DNA of 64,000 bases from DTU063 sp001512695 (GTDB lineage: Bacteria > Bacillota > Thermosediminibacteria > Thermosediminibacterales > Tepidanaerobacteraceae). Under the pieces are notes generated by a model that saw nothing but the letters and a program-made list of their open reading frames with translations, searched no databases and was not told where the DNA came from. The stretch is from positions 1 to 64,000 of the forward strand of contig JBASOM010000021.1 in the NCBI GenBank assembly GCA_049658265.1, given 5' to 3'. Shown in pieces: positions 42,074 to 51,138 of the stretch. The position numbers and the translations under genes were made by a program. Numbering within the stretch: the stretch's first letter is position 1; the number at the start of each line of letters is the position of its first letter.

Positions 42074-42615
42074 TATAAATCACCCTTAATTTGATCATAT
42101 GCCAATAGCAATCCTGTTATTGTTTTACTATCGACAATTTCACCGGTTCGGATTTTGTTTATAGCTTCCTCAAAAGGCACTTTTTCAGCCTGTAAGTATT
42201 CATCAAAATCGGCATCTCTACTCTTTTTGATGAGATTCTTAGCAATGAACAGGTGCAGTATCTCATTGGAAAAACCAGGAGAGGTATAAAAACTTGTTAA
42301 GTACGTTAATTCATTGGGAAAATAACCCGTTTCCTCCATTAATTCACGTTCTACACATACCTCCCTCGATTCACCTTCCTCAAGTTTGCCTGCAGGTATT
42401 TCCAGCAACTCCCTTTCTATGGCTTTTCGGTACTGTCTTACCATCAGTACTTCATCATTCTCGGTAATGGCAACTACAGCAACGGCCCCCGGATGCTCCA
42501 CAATTTCTCTTGTGGATTTCCTCCCGTTTGGCAATAACACTTCATCCACACGTAGCTTTAATAAATTCCCAGAAAACATCTGCTTAGAACTTAGGGTCGT
42601 TTCGTAAAATTCCAT
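42073..42615 (-). CDS. NUDIX hydrolase, ADP-ribose pyrophosphatase type
   Basis: A 180-residue hydrolase with the complete Nudix box G-x5-E-x7-R-E-x2-E-E-x-G-Y (G-K-L-E-E-G-E-S...R-E-L-M-E-E-T-G-Y). The family member YqkG of Bacillus cleaves ADP-ribose to AMP and ribose-5-phosphate. The ATG at 42615 is chosen over the frame start at 42660 by homology to the family N-terminus; its ribosome binding site is only moderate. Followed by the EndoQ-like gene. Confidence 0.9.
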   Translation of the reverse strand: MEFYETTLSSKQMFSGNLLKLRVDEVLLPNGRKSTREIVEHPGAVAVVAITENDEVLMVRQYRKAIERELLEIPAGKLEEGESREVCVERELMEETGYFPNELTYLTSFYTSPGFSNEILHLFIAKNLIKKSRDADFDEYLQAEKVPFEEAINKIRTGEIVDSKTITGLLLAYDQIKGDL

Positions 42616-42695
42616 TATATGTTTCCACTCCCAAATAACATATTTTTTGCCCATATACATATAATATTTTAAGACAAGTTTAAGGAGAGGTAAAG

Positions 42696-42860
42696 GTGGA
42701 ATATATCATTCACAAAGATGGGCTTTATATCGTCGGTAAGCCTTCGGAAATAAACCATTTTTTAAACAATAAAACGAAAATTTATAGAACATTAAAAGAG
42801 TTTCTTGACTTTGAAAATGAATATGAAAGGACATGGGCAAATAAAACTTTTATTCTTTAA
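42696..42860 (+). CDS. Short plus-strand open frame (54 aa)
   Basis: GTG at 42696 follows AAGGAGAGG by five bases, and 54 codons follow to TAA at 42858-42860. The product (starts V-E-Y-I-I-H-K-D-G-L-Y-I-V-G-K-P, ends W-A-N-K-T-F-I-L) has no membrane segment and I recognise no family. It is divergent from the NUDIX gene, in the 418-base gap before spo0A. The strong ribosome binding site makes it more than a random frame. Confidence 0.5.
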   Translation: MEYIIHKDGLYIVGKPSEINHFLNNKTKIYRTLKEFLDFENEYERTWANKTFIL

Positions 42861-42898
42861 AAAATAAAGTCGCAAAGTGCTCTATATAACTTTGCGAC
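42859..42898 (-). terminator. Terminator after spo0A
   Basis: GTCGCAAAGT (42869-42878) pairs perfectly with ACTTTGCGAC (42889-42898), 10-base loop, followed on the minus strand by TTTATTTTTT. It lies 135 bases beyond the spo0A stop. The sequence between them shows nothing else. Confidence 0.85.
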
Positions 42899-43032
42899 AT
42901 GATATACATATCACTATTGATTAAATTTAGTCTTATCTGAATTCAGTTAAAACTATAATGCTTTTATAATTGCCTAAAGCAACAAACCACCCGTATTTAG
43001 TCTCCAAAACCAAATCAAGTTTATAAATAAGC

Positions 43033-43815
43033 TTATCCCACCTTCAGCTCCATTCTCAGTTTATCCGAAATCAATGCAATGAACTCCGAATTTGTGGGTT
43101 TTCCTCTATCTTTTGTGGTGGTAAATCCAAAAAGGTTGTTTAAAGTTTCCACACACCCTCTATTCCAAGCCACTTCTATAGCATGCCTTATGGCCCTTTC
43201 CACTCTGCTAGGAGTCGTATTGTATTTTTTTGCTATGCTGGGATACAATTCTTTGGTTACTGCAGATAACAATTCTACATCATTTATCACCATAGATATG
43301 GCTTCACGGATATAAAAATAACCTTTTATGTGAGCCGGGATCCCTATTTCATGGATAATATTTGTAATTTGAGCCTCTAGATTATCAGCTGAAAATCCTG
43401 CATTTCTTTTTTGCGTTTGCTGCACAAAAGGTGTGTTGACGTCAACCATCTGCCTTACGCGGTCAATCAAAATATTTAAGTCGAAAGGTTTAACAATGTA
43501 ATAATCGGCACCTAGAGAAATTGCTTTTTGAGTAATCTTATCTTGACCTACAGCTGATAGAACAATGATTTTGGGTCTTTCCGGTTCATTAGATAACCGT
43601 TCTATTACACCTAATCCATCAAGATTAGGCATAATCAAATCGAGGATTAAAACTTCAGGTCTAAATTGGTCAACTTTTTCTAAAGCATCCAATCCATCAT
43701 GGGCTACGCCAACAACTTTGATATCCTTTTGACTTTCGAAAAATTCAACCACCAAATTGCAAAACTCTTTGTTGTCGTCAGCAATTAACAATTTCACTGA
43801 CTGTTCTTCCAACAT
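43033..43815 (-). CDS. spo0A: Sporulation master regulator Spo0A
   Basis: A 260-residue response regulator. The receiver domain has the acidic pair A-D-D-N-K, phospho-acceptor Asp in V-L-I-L-D-L-I-M-P, and Lys in Y-I-V-K-P-F-D. The effector domain ends with P-S-R-V-E-R-A-I-R-H-A-I-E-V-A-W-N-R-G, the helix that reads the 0A box. Phosphorylated Spo0A starts sporulation. Downstream of spoIVB, as in nearly all spore formers; an exact 0A box lies before the gene. Confidence 0.97.
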   Translation of the reverse strand: MLEEQSVKLLIADDNKEFCNLVVEFFESQKDIKVVGVAHDGLDALEKVDQFRPEVLILDLIMPNLDGLGVIERLSNEPERPKIIVLSAVGQDKITQKAISLGADYYIVKPFDLNILIDRVRQMVDVNTPFVQQTQKRNAGFSADNLEAQITNIIHEIGIPAHIKGYFYIREAISMVINDVELLSAVTKELYPSIAKKYNTTPSRVERAIRHAIEVAWNRGCVETLNNLFGFTTTKDRGKPTNSEFIALISDKLRMELKVG

Positions 43816-43855
43816 TAAAAACCCCCCTATGAATAATTTACTGATAAATGATTAA

Positions 43856-43862
43856 TTCGACA
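43856..43862 (-). promoter_or_regulatory. 0A box upstream of spo0A
   Basis: TGTCGAA on the minus strand is an exact Spo0A binding box, 41 bases before the spo0A start, in the intergenic region after spoIVB. It suggests autoregulation of spo0A, as in Bacillus. Confidence 0.65.
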
Positions 43863-43904
43863 AAGACTGGAATTTTCCTCCTTGTATTCCATATTTTGTT
43901 TAAA

Positions 43905-45191
43905 TTATATTTTTTCACGGTTGCCTACGGTATTAATCTCATTTAACATCCATTCAACAAATATGCCGTACCCTTTTGTCGGATCATTTACGAATACATG
44001 TGTTACTGCACCAACTATATAACCATTTTGGATTATAGGACTTCCGCTCATGCCTTGTATAATACCGCCGGTTTTTGCGATAAGCTCTTCATCAGTTATT
44101 TTTATTATCATGCCTTTATCATTAGGATGAGATTGTTTTATTATCTTTTGTATCTCTATATCAAATTCCTGTATTCTTTCTCCTTCAATTACCGTCAAAA
44201 TCTTTGCCTTGCCTTCTTGAACTTGATTTATGGTAGCAACGGGAAGAGAATCGTAAAATGGGTTCTCAAAGGAATAACGAGCTTCTCCGAAAATACCAAA
44301 AGGAGTATTTGCAACTATTGTGCCAATAATTTTGTCTTCATTTACAAAAACTCCTTTCTTTTCTCCAGGCTGATTTTTTTTGCCAGGTGTTATTGAAGAT
44401 ATTTTAGCTCGAATTATCTCTCCTTGGCCTACCTCTATAATTTTCCCCGTATCTGCGTCCGAAATAATATGACCTAAAGCACCATAAAAATTTGATTTTG
44501 GGTCGTAAAAAGTTAATGTTCCAACTCCTGCTGCTATGTCCCTTACCCACAATCCAATCTGATAATAACCTAAATTGTTTTTTACAGGACTTAATGTTAC
44601 ATTGAAGGTCTCCCCATTTCTTTTTACAGCAAGGTTTACGGTTTTCTGCTTGTCAATTAATCTTGTCAACTCTTCTGCCTGATTGATTTTTTGGTTGTTA
44701 ACCATAACAATGGTATCGCCCACCTGTATGCCCGCATCCTGTGCAGGCTGATGTCTGCGGCCTTTTTCATCAATTACAGATGCTAATCCCACTACTATCA
44801 CGCCATTTGGCCTCAGCTTCACTCCAAGTGAATGCCCCCCCGGGACAACCCTGGTTTCAGGTAATACATATACTTTCAACCTCTTTACCGGTATAAAACC
44901 TAATAATCTAAACTCTAAATTGTATGCCCCCTGACTAGATGATTTTAAGACAAGAGGCTCTTTTAAATTTATTGTAAGCTTATCTTTTATATAGTTACCA
45001 TTAACAAAAAAAGGGGCTTTACAAAATAGTTGTAAGGTCATTGGAGCTTCAAGCTCAAGCCTTTGCTCTTTTCCCTCAATTAATTTTATTTCATCCGGCA
45101 AATCAACGAGAAAAATATTGATGAAAGTAGAAGCAAAAATCAGTACTAATAAAAAAAACATGGCAAATTTATTCAATTTTGTTTTTTGCAT
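43905..45191 (-). CDS. spoIVB: SpoIVB serine peptidase
   Basis: A 428-residue signalling protease: N-terminal membrane anchor (F-A-M-F-F-L-L-V-L-I-F-A-S-T-F), a PDZ domain about 140-210 (H-Q-P-A-Q-D-A-G-I-Q-V-G-D-T-I), then the SA-clan serine peptidase domain with the nucleophile in G-M-S-G-S-P-I-I-Q-N-G. It is secreted from the forespore and triggers SpoIVFB processing of pro-sigma K. It lies between recN and spo0A, its normal place. Confidence 0.95.
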   Translation of the reverse strand: MQKTKLNKFAMFFLLVLIFASTFINIFLVDLPDEIKLIEGKEQRLELEAPMTLQLFCKAPFFVNGNYIKDKLTINLKEPLVLKSSSQGAYNLEFRLLGFIPVKRLKVYVLPETRVVPGGHSLGVKLRPNGVIVVGLASVIDEKGRRHQPAQDAGIQVGDTIVMVNNQKINQAEELTRLIDKQKTVNLAVKRNGETFNVTLSPVKNNLGYYQIGLWVRDIAAGVGTLTFYDPKSNFYGALGHIISDADTGKIIEVGQGEIIRAKISSITPGKKNQPGEKKGVFVNEDKIIGTIVANTPFGIFGEARYSFENPFYDSLPVATINQVQEGKAKILTVIEGERIQEFDIEIQKIIKQSHPNDKGMIIKITDEELIAKTGGIIQGMSGSPIIQNGYIVGAVTHVFVNDPTKGYGIFVEWMLNEINTVGNREKI

Positions 45192-45342
45192 TCTTTCACT
45201 CCCGACTTAAGTGCATACTTGATGATAAAAAAAACAATGTGGATTAGTGACTGAAAATAAACTTTCCTACGAGTTATAAGATAACCTTAACAAAATCTTT
45301 TTATACTGCATAATCGGGAGTCAATTTTTGCAAAATAAGAAC

Positions 45343-45371
45343 AAAAAAAGCCTTGCAATTGTTGCAAGGCT
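45343..45371 (-). terminator. Terminator after recN
   Basis: A perfect 10-bp stem AGCCTTGCAA/TTGCAAGGCT (45349-45358, 45362-45371), TTG loop, followed on the minus strand by seven T. It lies 19 bases past the recN stop, ending the spoIIIA-OLE-recN stretch. Confidence 0.92.
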
Positions 45372-45389
45372 CGGCTTAAAACTCAAATA

Positions 45390-47117
45390 TTAAATTGACT
45401 CCTTTATCTTTTTTGCCATATTTAGCATCTCTTGAGCATGGGCAAGGGTATTTTTCGTTATTTTGGCGCCACCTAGCATTCGCGCAAGCTCATTTATCCT
45501 ATCCTGGCCTTCGATTCGGTATACTCTCGTTGAAGTATGCTCATCAACACTTTCTTTTTTTATTAAATAATGAAAATCTCCGATGCTTGCAATTTGCGGA
45601 GAGTGCGTTACGCATAAGATTTGATGCTGCCTGGCAAGTTTTGATAGCTTTTCTCCCACTGCCTGGGCTGTTCTGCCACCAATGCCGGCATCTATTTCAT
45701 CAAAGATTAAGCATGAAATTTTATCAACCTTGGCCAGAATGCTTTTTAACGCCAACATTATCCGCGACGATTCGCCGCCTGAAATGATTTTTGCCAAAGG
45801 TTTTAACGGTTCTCCCGGGTTTGTAGATATCAAAAATTCAACTTCGTCAATGCCGTCTTCAGTTATTGATACCACTTCATCGCCTAAATCTATTCCATTC
45901 GGGTCCTTTTGTATCCTAATTTCCACTTTAAATACAACGTTTTTCATACCTAAGTCTTTCAACTCTTTTGAAATACTGTCTTCTAATTGTTGTGCTATAC
46001 TCTGCCTTTGCTCATGTAACTTAATCGCGCTTTTGCTAAGCTCTGATTCGATTTTAGCAAGTTTTGTTTTTAGCTCCTCGATTTCCTCGTTTATATTAAA
46101 AGCTAAATCCAATTCGGCTGCAATTTGCGCTTTATAATCCAATAGTTCGGCAAGGCTTTTATTATATTTTGATTTAAGTCTATCTAATAGTTCCAATCTC
46201 CTATTTATCTCATCAAGCCTGCCCATGTCAAAATCTATTGAATCCCTAAGATTGCGCAGGTTGGATGAGATGTCCTCTAGTTCATACAATATATTTTTTA
46301 GGGACTCAGTAATGTTATCTACAGGTGCATAAAAAATAACAATCTTTTCAAGGCAATCTATAACCTTGCTAAGGCAGTCAGTTACGGACAGATTTTCGAG
46401 GCCATGGTATAAAATACTGTATGCGAAATCTAAAGCGCTGAAGATCTTCTCAGCGTTTTCAAGAATCTCCCTATCTTCTCGCAATGCCGTATCTTCGTCA
46501 GCTTTTAATTGTGCCTTTTCTAACTCATTAAGCTCATATCTTAACCTGTCCTGTTCCCTATGAAAATCCATATGTCTTTTTTGTAACTGGCTAATTTTGT
46601 TTTGTATCTGGCAGTATTCTTTGTAAAGATTTTTTACTTCCTTCTTGGATTTTGATACATCTTCATAACCAAGGGAATCTAAAATTCTAATATGATTTTT
46701 GCTATCAAGAAGTGATTGATGCTCATGTTGTCCGTGTATATCTATAATTAGTTTGCCTACTCGTTTGAGTGCAGAGGCAGGAACCATTTTGCCATTCAAC
46801 CTAGAAATACTTCGCCCCTGGATATTTATTTCTCTCGTTATTATTAGCGTATTATCTTCCGGTTCAATGCCATATTCTTTTAATACCTCATCCACACCTT
46901 CATCTTCATATTCAAATGCTGCTTCAACGCTGGCATTCTGCCGTCCAGTGCGGATAAATTCAGTATAAGCTCTTTCACCAATGATGAGATTTATAGCATC
47001 AATAATGATCGATTTGCCTGCTCCCGTTTCGCCGGTGAGAATGTTTAATCCAGGACCAAAATCAATGGATATATTGTCAATTAGAGCATAGTTTTTAATA
47101 CAGAGGTTAAGGAGCAT
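45390..47117 (-). CDS. recN: DNA repair protein RecN
   Basis: A 575-residue SMC-like ATPase for double-strand break repair. Walker A G-E-T-G-A-G-K-S-I-I at 30-39, a central coiled coil (about 150-370), and in the C-terminal head the signature S-G-G-E-S-S-R-I and Walker B C-L-I-F-D-E-I-D-A-G-I. The ATG at 47117 follows GGAGG. Preceded by argR and nadK, as usual in Clostridia. Confidence 0.96.
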   Translation of the reverse strand: MLLNLCIKNYALIDNISIDFGPGLNILTGETGAGKSIIIDAINLIIGERAYTEFIRTGRQNASVEAAFEYEDEGVDEVLKEYGIEPEDNTLIITREINIQGRSISRLNGKMVPASALKRVGKLIIDIHGQHEHQSLLDSKNHIRILDSLGYEDVSKSKKEVKNLYKEYCQIQNKISQLQKRHMDFHREQDRLRYELNELEKAQLKADEDTALREDREILENAEKIFSALDFAYSILYHGLENLSVTDCLSKVIDCLEKIVIFYAPVDNITESLKNILYELEDISSNLRNLRDSIDFDMGRLDEINRRLELLDRLKSKYNKSLAELLDYKAQIAAELDLAFNINEEIEELKTKLAKIESELSKSAIKLHEQRQSIAQQLEDSISKELKDLGMKNVVFKVEIRIQKDPNGIDLGDEVVSITEDGIDEVEFLISTNPGEPLKPLAKIISGGESSRIMLALKSILAKVDKISCLIFDEIDAGIGGRTAQAVGEKLSKLARQHQILCVTHSPQIASIGDFHYLIKKESVDEHTSTRVYRIEGQDRINELARMLGGAKITKNTLAHAQEMLNMAKKIKESI

Positions 47118-47130
47118 CAAATTTGCCTCC

Positions 47131-47577
47131 TTATCTCAAAATTTCTTCCAATCTGTCCATAATATCCCTGACAACCTTTTTAGACTTGGCTACAACTAAA
47201 ATAGTATTGTCACCGGCCACTGTGCCTAATACATCATTCCAGTCGAGGACATCTATAGCTTCAGCAACTGCAGAAGCTGTTCCCGAAGATGTTTTAATTA
47301 CAATAATGTTTTCTGATGCAGCAAAGCTAATGATGGATTCTTTAAATATCCTAAGCAATCTATCTGATGATAGAGAAGTTCTCTCAGGTTCTGCATAGCA
47401 GTAGTGTTCGTTGTTTCGTAAAACCTTAACTAATCTCAGTTCTTTTATATCTCTAGACACGGTAGCTTGAGTTACTTTAAAGCCTTCCTTCCTAAGTTCC
47501 TCTGCCAATTCTTCTTGGGTTTGTATGGGTTTTTCCCTTATGATTTCTCTTATCTTCAAGTGTCTTTTTTGCTTCAT
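47131..47577 (-). CDS. argR: Arginine repressor ArgR/AhrC
   Basis: A 148-residue regulator of arginine metabolism. N-terminal winged helix (Q-E-E-L-A-E-E-L-R-K-E-G-F-K-V-T-Q-A-T-V-S-R-D-I), C-terminal arginine-binding hexamerisation domain with G-T-V-A-G-D-N-T-I-L-V-V. The ATG at 47577 follows GGAGAGGTG and gives the family length. recN begins 13 bases downstream. Confidence 0.95.
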   Translation of the reverse strand: MKQKRHLKIREIIREKPIQTQEELAEELRKEGFKVTQATVSRDIKELRLVKVLRNNEHYCYAEPERTSLSSDRLLRIFKESIISFAASENIIVIKTSSGTASAVAEAIDVLDWNDVLGTVAGDNTILVVAKSKKVVRDIMDRLEEILR

Positions 47578-47610
47578 AAAGCACCTCTCCACCCTTAATA
47601 TCCCGCACAT

Positions 47611-48459
47611 TCATTCACTCAATTTTTTTCTAAGCAAATCGTAAAAACTCCTCTTTTTGATGCGTATCAAGCGAGTTGAAAAAGATGATTTGTTCACTAT
47701 TACCGTATCCTTAGGCAATAATTTGTAACCCTCCTGGCCATCCACCGTCAACATTACTTCAGGATGGTCTGCCAAAACTGTAACTTTAATCACATCATCC
47801 TGAGAAAGGATAATTGAACGACTGTGCAATGTGTGAGGACAAATCGGAGTCAATAAGAGGAGGTTCATATCAGGTCTTATTATTGGGCCGCCGGCAGATA
47901 AGGAGTAGGCAGTGGAGCCTGTTGGCGTAGATATTATCAGCCCATCCGCCGGATAAGTGTCCACGTAAGCTTCATTGGCATATGTCTTGAGTCTTATTAG
48001 TCTTGCGAAGGGACCTTTGGTTATAACTATATCATTGAGGGCTAAAAATTCAGTCAAGACTTTCTCGTTTCGAATAACTTTTGCCTCCAGCATCATTCGA
48101 ACATCAATATCGTACTCTTTGTTGTGAAAACATTCTAGGTCAGTGAATAAATCACCGAGTTCAACTTCGGTTAAAAATCCCACATGACCCATATTTATAC
48201 CCAAAATAGGTATTTTATGTTGTGCAACAAGTCTAGCTACACCTAAAAGAGTTCCATCGCCGCCTAGCGTAACTGCCACATCTATTTTGCTGGTAAGCTC
48301 AGCAGGGTCTGCTGAAAGGTAGGACATGTCTAGCAATTCCGCAACTTCCATAGAAAGTTTTACTCGATAAGCTCTATCTTCAAACCATGTAACCAAACTT
48401 TTTGCGACTTTTATCATATTTTTTTTGCGTATATTTGGGAAGACACCTACAGTTAGCAT
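47611..48459 (-). CDS. nadK: NAD kinase
   Basis: A 282-residue kinase making NADP. It has G-G-D-G-T-L-L-G near residue 67, N-M-G-H-V-G-F-L-T-E, and S-T-P-T-G-S-T-A-Y-S-L-S-A-G-G-P-I. It starts one base after the stop of the preceding gene and is followed by argR. Confidence 0.96.
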   Translation of the reverse strand: MLTVGVFPNIRKKNMIKVAKSLVTWFEDRAYRVKLSMEVAELLDMSYLSADPAELTSKIDVAVTLGGDGTLLGVARLVAQHKIPILGINMGHVGFLTEVELGDLFTDLECFHNKEYDIDVRMMLEAKVIRNEKVLTEFLALNDIVITKGPFARLIRLKTYANEAYVDTYPADGLIISTPTGSTAYSLSAGGPIIRPDMNLLLLTPICPHTLHSRSIILSQDDVIKVTVLADHPEVMLTVDGQEGYKLLPKDTVIVNKSSFSTRLIRIKKRSFYDLLRKKLSE

Positions 48460-48460
48460 T

Positions 48461-48982
48461 TTATCCTCCTCTAGTTAAAAAGCCAACAACGAAACCTACT
48501 ATAAATAAGAACAATAATATAAGTAAGTGCTTAAAGTATGTGGTTTTTTCATAATTTATTATAGAGTACTCTACGGTCCTCAATCTTTGTTTTTCCATGT
48601 CAACTAAGATTAAACCGCTTGGACGGTACACCATGAAATATTCTAGCAATTGCCGCCGCGTATCTGCGTACTTGGGAGATGTTACTTTATCACCTGTTTT
48701 TACTTCAGCAACGTAAATTTTATTGCCTTTTTTCACAATCATATCAGCTTTGACTGTTACTTTGTGAGCTTTATTATCAATAAATAATGTATACGATGAT
48801 TCTTTTTGTAAATCAAGTATCTCAAAGCCATTATTCTCCATAAACTTTATGGCTTTATGTTCACCTCTTTTGGCCTTCTTCATTCTCTTTATTAGCTGCA
48901 GCTTTCTTATGTATTTAATAATATTTATTGTCAAAAAGATACCTATTATTGCACCAAATATTAAATAATATATAATATCCAT
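48461..48982 (-). CDS. Membrane-anchored PD-(D/E)XK-like protein
   Basis: A 173-residue protein with an N-terminal hydrophobic helix (I-I-Y-Y-L-I-F-G-A-I-I-G-I-F-L), a soluble middle domain and a C-terminal hydrophobic helix. The middle contains K-A-D-M-I-V ... Y-V-A-E-V-K-T-G, the D...E-x-K layout of the PD-(D/E)XK nuclease fold, then a helix with R-R-Q-L-L-E-Y. The ATG at 48982 follows GAAGGG. Its membrane location and its place between tlyA and nadK are unusual for a nuclease; it may bind or sense nucleic acid or be an inactive relative. Function unknown. Confidence 0.65.
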   Translation of the reverse strand: MDIIYYLIFGAIIGIFLTINIIKYIRKLQLIKRMKKAKRGEHKAIKFMENNGFEILDLQKESSYTLFIDNKAHKVTVKADMIVKKGNKIYVAEVKTGDKVTSPKYADTRRQLLEYFMVYRPSGLILVDMEKQRLRTVEYSIINYEKTTYFKHLLILLFLFIVGFVVGFLTRGG

Positions 48983-49066
48983 TTTTAAACCCTTCAAGAT
49001 CTTCAGTATCACTATGATAGCTTTTCCTCGCTATTGCTATATTTCTACAAAAAAATAAAAATTCCT

Positions 49067-49870
49067 TTAAGTCAGTTCTAGATGCGATTTTTTTACAACT
49101 TCCTCTATTTTAACAGAGTGACCAATTAATGGGCTTTTCCTAAAATGTGATAGATACTCAATGTTGCCCTTGGGGCCCTTTATCGGAGAAAAGGTGAGGT
49201 TATATATATGGAAATTGTTTTCCTTAGCATCATTGATGACTTTTTCAATGGCTTTTATGTGTAAATTATAGTCTCTCACAACTCCTTTTTTACCTACATC
49301 TTTTCTACCTACTTCAAATTGTGGCTTTATAAGTGTGATTAAGTCGCCATCTTCTTTCAGCAGTGTATAAAAAGGCTTGAATACTTTAGCAAGGGAAATG
49401 AATGACAAGTCAGCCGTAATAATATCCACCTTTTCGCCTATGTCTTCCAACGTCAAATACCTTACGTTTTTTCTTTCAAGTACAATTACTCTCGCATCCT
49501 CCCTCAGTTTGTACGCAAGCTGACCGTACCCCACATCCACAGCGTATATTCTTTTTGCGCCCCTTTGCAACATGCAGTCGGTAAAACCCCCGGTAGAAGC
49601 GCCTGCATCTAGTGCGATCTTATCTTTTACCTGTACATCAAATAGGTCAAGGGCTTTTTCTAGCTTCAACCCCCCTCTACTGACGTAGGGAATAGCTTTA
49701 TTTTTAAGGACTATATGGCTGTCAACATCAACTGCCGTACCAGGCTTATCTATGATTTGATTGTTAACCATGACATTGCCACACATTATTTCAGCTTTTG
49801 CTTTCTCCCGGCTTTCGATTATGCCTTTATTTACTAATAACATATCTAATCTTATTTTGTTCTGGCTCAC
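49067..49870 (-). CDS. tlyA: TlyA-family rRNA 2'-O-methyltransferase
   Basis: A 267-residue protein with an S4 domain (residues 1-65; R-L-D-M-L-L-V-N-K-G) and an FtsJ-like methyltransferase domain with the SAM motif A-L-D-A-G-A-S-T-G-G-F-T-D-C, then V-D-V-G-Y-G-Q. Homologues methylate 16S/23S rRNA. It overlaps oapA by four bases, in the OLE operon. Confidence 0.94.
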   Translation of the reverse strand: MSQNKIRLDMLLVNKGIIESREKAKAEIMCGNVMVNNQIIDKPGTAVDVDSHIVLKNKAIPYVSRGGLKLEKALDLFDVQVKDKIALDAGASTGGFTDCMLQRGAKRIYAVDVGYGQLAYKLREDARVIVLERKNVRYLTLEDIGEKVDIITADLSFISLAKVFKPFYTLLKEDGDLITLIKPQFEVGRKDVGKKGVVRDYNLHIKAIEKVINDAKENNFHIYNLTFSPIKGPKGNIEYLSHFRKSPLIGHSVKIEEVVKKSHLELT

Positions 49871-50499
49871 TGGCTTTCTCTCCTGCCGTTTCTTCTATTA
49901 TTGTTGTTACTAGGTAATAGGTCAAGTTGTAAATTGTTCTTTAGTTTATACAAGAATAATCCAACACCGTAGACTACAGTTTTAGAGTTCTTTATTGCTA
50001 TGCCCTTACCTAATGCTTTACCTCCGATGGTTAAGGTAGAAATAATACCGGTTAAAAGTATGCTAAAAATAATTACCTGATTTTGGCTAAAACCTGTTGC
50101 GGCAACTCTGACAACTATGGCTGCACCTGCTGCACCGCTTACAATACCACATATGTCTCCCACAACGTCATTGCAAAAGTTTGAAACTATGTCAGCATTT
50201 CTAACGAGTCTGACTGCTTCCTTGCTTCCCGGAACCTTATCTGCCGCCATGGCGTGAAAAGGTGCTTCATTGGATGAAGTAACAGCTACTCCTATAATAT
50301 CAAAGAAAACACCAATTATTATTATAAACAGCAATATGAACATCGAAATTATAAGATTAACTTGCTTTAATAAGATTTCCGAAATCGTACTAAAAAAAAC
50401 GGAAAGCCCAAAAGCCAGAATAACGACCTTGTGTACCCAATTGGCTTTTGAACCTCCGTTATTTTTTTTATGCTTCCTCTTTTCTATATCAGAGTTCAA
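49867..50499 (-). CDS. oapA: OLE RNA-associated protein OapA
   Basis: A 210-residue membrane protein with a basic N-terminal tail (K-R-K-H-K-K-N-N) and four hydrophobic segments, with D-I-V-S-N-F-C-N-D-V-V-G-D-I in the middle. Size, topology and position directly downstream of the OLE RNA match OapA, which binds the RNA and holds it at the membrane. TTG start at 50499 (or 50502), after GGAGG. Between OLE and tlyA; dxs, often here in other species, is absent. Confidence 0.82.
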   Translation of the reverse strand: MNSDIEKRKHKKNNGGSKANWVHKVVILAFGLSVFFSTISEILLKQVNLIISMFILLFIIIIGVFFDIIGVAVTSSNEAPFHAMAADKVPGSKEAVRLVRNADIVSNFCNDVVGDICGIVSGAAGAAIVVRVAATGFSQNQVIIFSILLTGIISTLTIGGKALGKGIAIKNSKTVVYGVGLFLYKLKNNLQLDLLPSNNNNRRNGRRESQ

Positions 50500-50524
50500 C
50501 AAAATACCTCCAGTTTCTTAAGGG

Positions 50525-51132
50525 AAACAGATGGTAATGGATGGGTTAATTTTGTGGCTTAGGTCTAGCAGGATTTCCCCAGCAGAAATCTATTCGTTGC
50601 CGAATAGACGGTTCCCCTTTAATTCTACTGCTGTTATGTCGCCAAAAACAGAGCTAGATTACCACTTAGTCCACACTGTAATCCCCTATCCATCTCCAAT
50701 ATTGGACCAGTCTAGGAGATTTCCTCACCAAAATCCTTCTCCTCCTAGCCTCTTTTGCAAAATGGATTTCAAAGGTAAAAAATTGATTTGTAATTGGCCA
50801 AATTACAAATCAACAAAAACCTTTTTCCGCCCATTTCACTCAAGGCAGGCTACACTGCACCCAACCTTTCATCGAATGCAGGTTCACACCCTAAGCCATA
50901 GCCCTCAAGGAGTCCTATCAGGCCACGAACTTAGGTCTCCGCGGAAGTAGGGTCAACGCCTACATGCCTTTGTAGATCGCCCCATCTTCCTTACTCCCAG
51001 CACCAGCCCCCGACTGGGCGTCAGAAGCCAGCACTAGGAACTTCATCGATGTGCCCTTTGACGGATTTTTAGCCCCGCCCTCAGAGGAGGGATTTTGACT
51101 AGAATACTGTACCACCTGTTTCCCTTGCTGAA
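50525..51132 (-). ncRNA. ole: OLE RNA (ornate, large, extremophilic)
   Basis: A gene-free stretch of about 620 bases between ispA and oapA, distinctly richer in G+C and structured compared with the surrounding spacers. OLE RNAs are about 600 nt and lie in exactly this neighbourhood (nusB, xseA, xseB, ispA, OLE, oapA, tlyA, nadK, argR, recN, spo0A). The two frames within it (50531-50950 plus, 50960-51148 minus) have no ribosome binding site and implausible composition. The 5' end is placed just after the promoter; the 3' end, before the oapA ribosome binding site, is approximate. OLE-OapA helps cells cope with cold, alcohols and Mg stress in Bacillus halodurans. Confidence 0.85.
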
Positions 51133-51138
51133 AAATAT

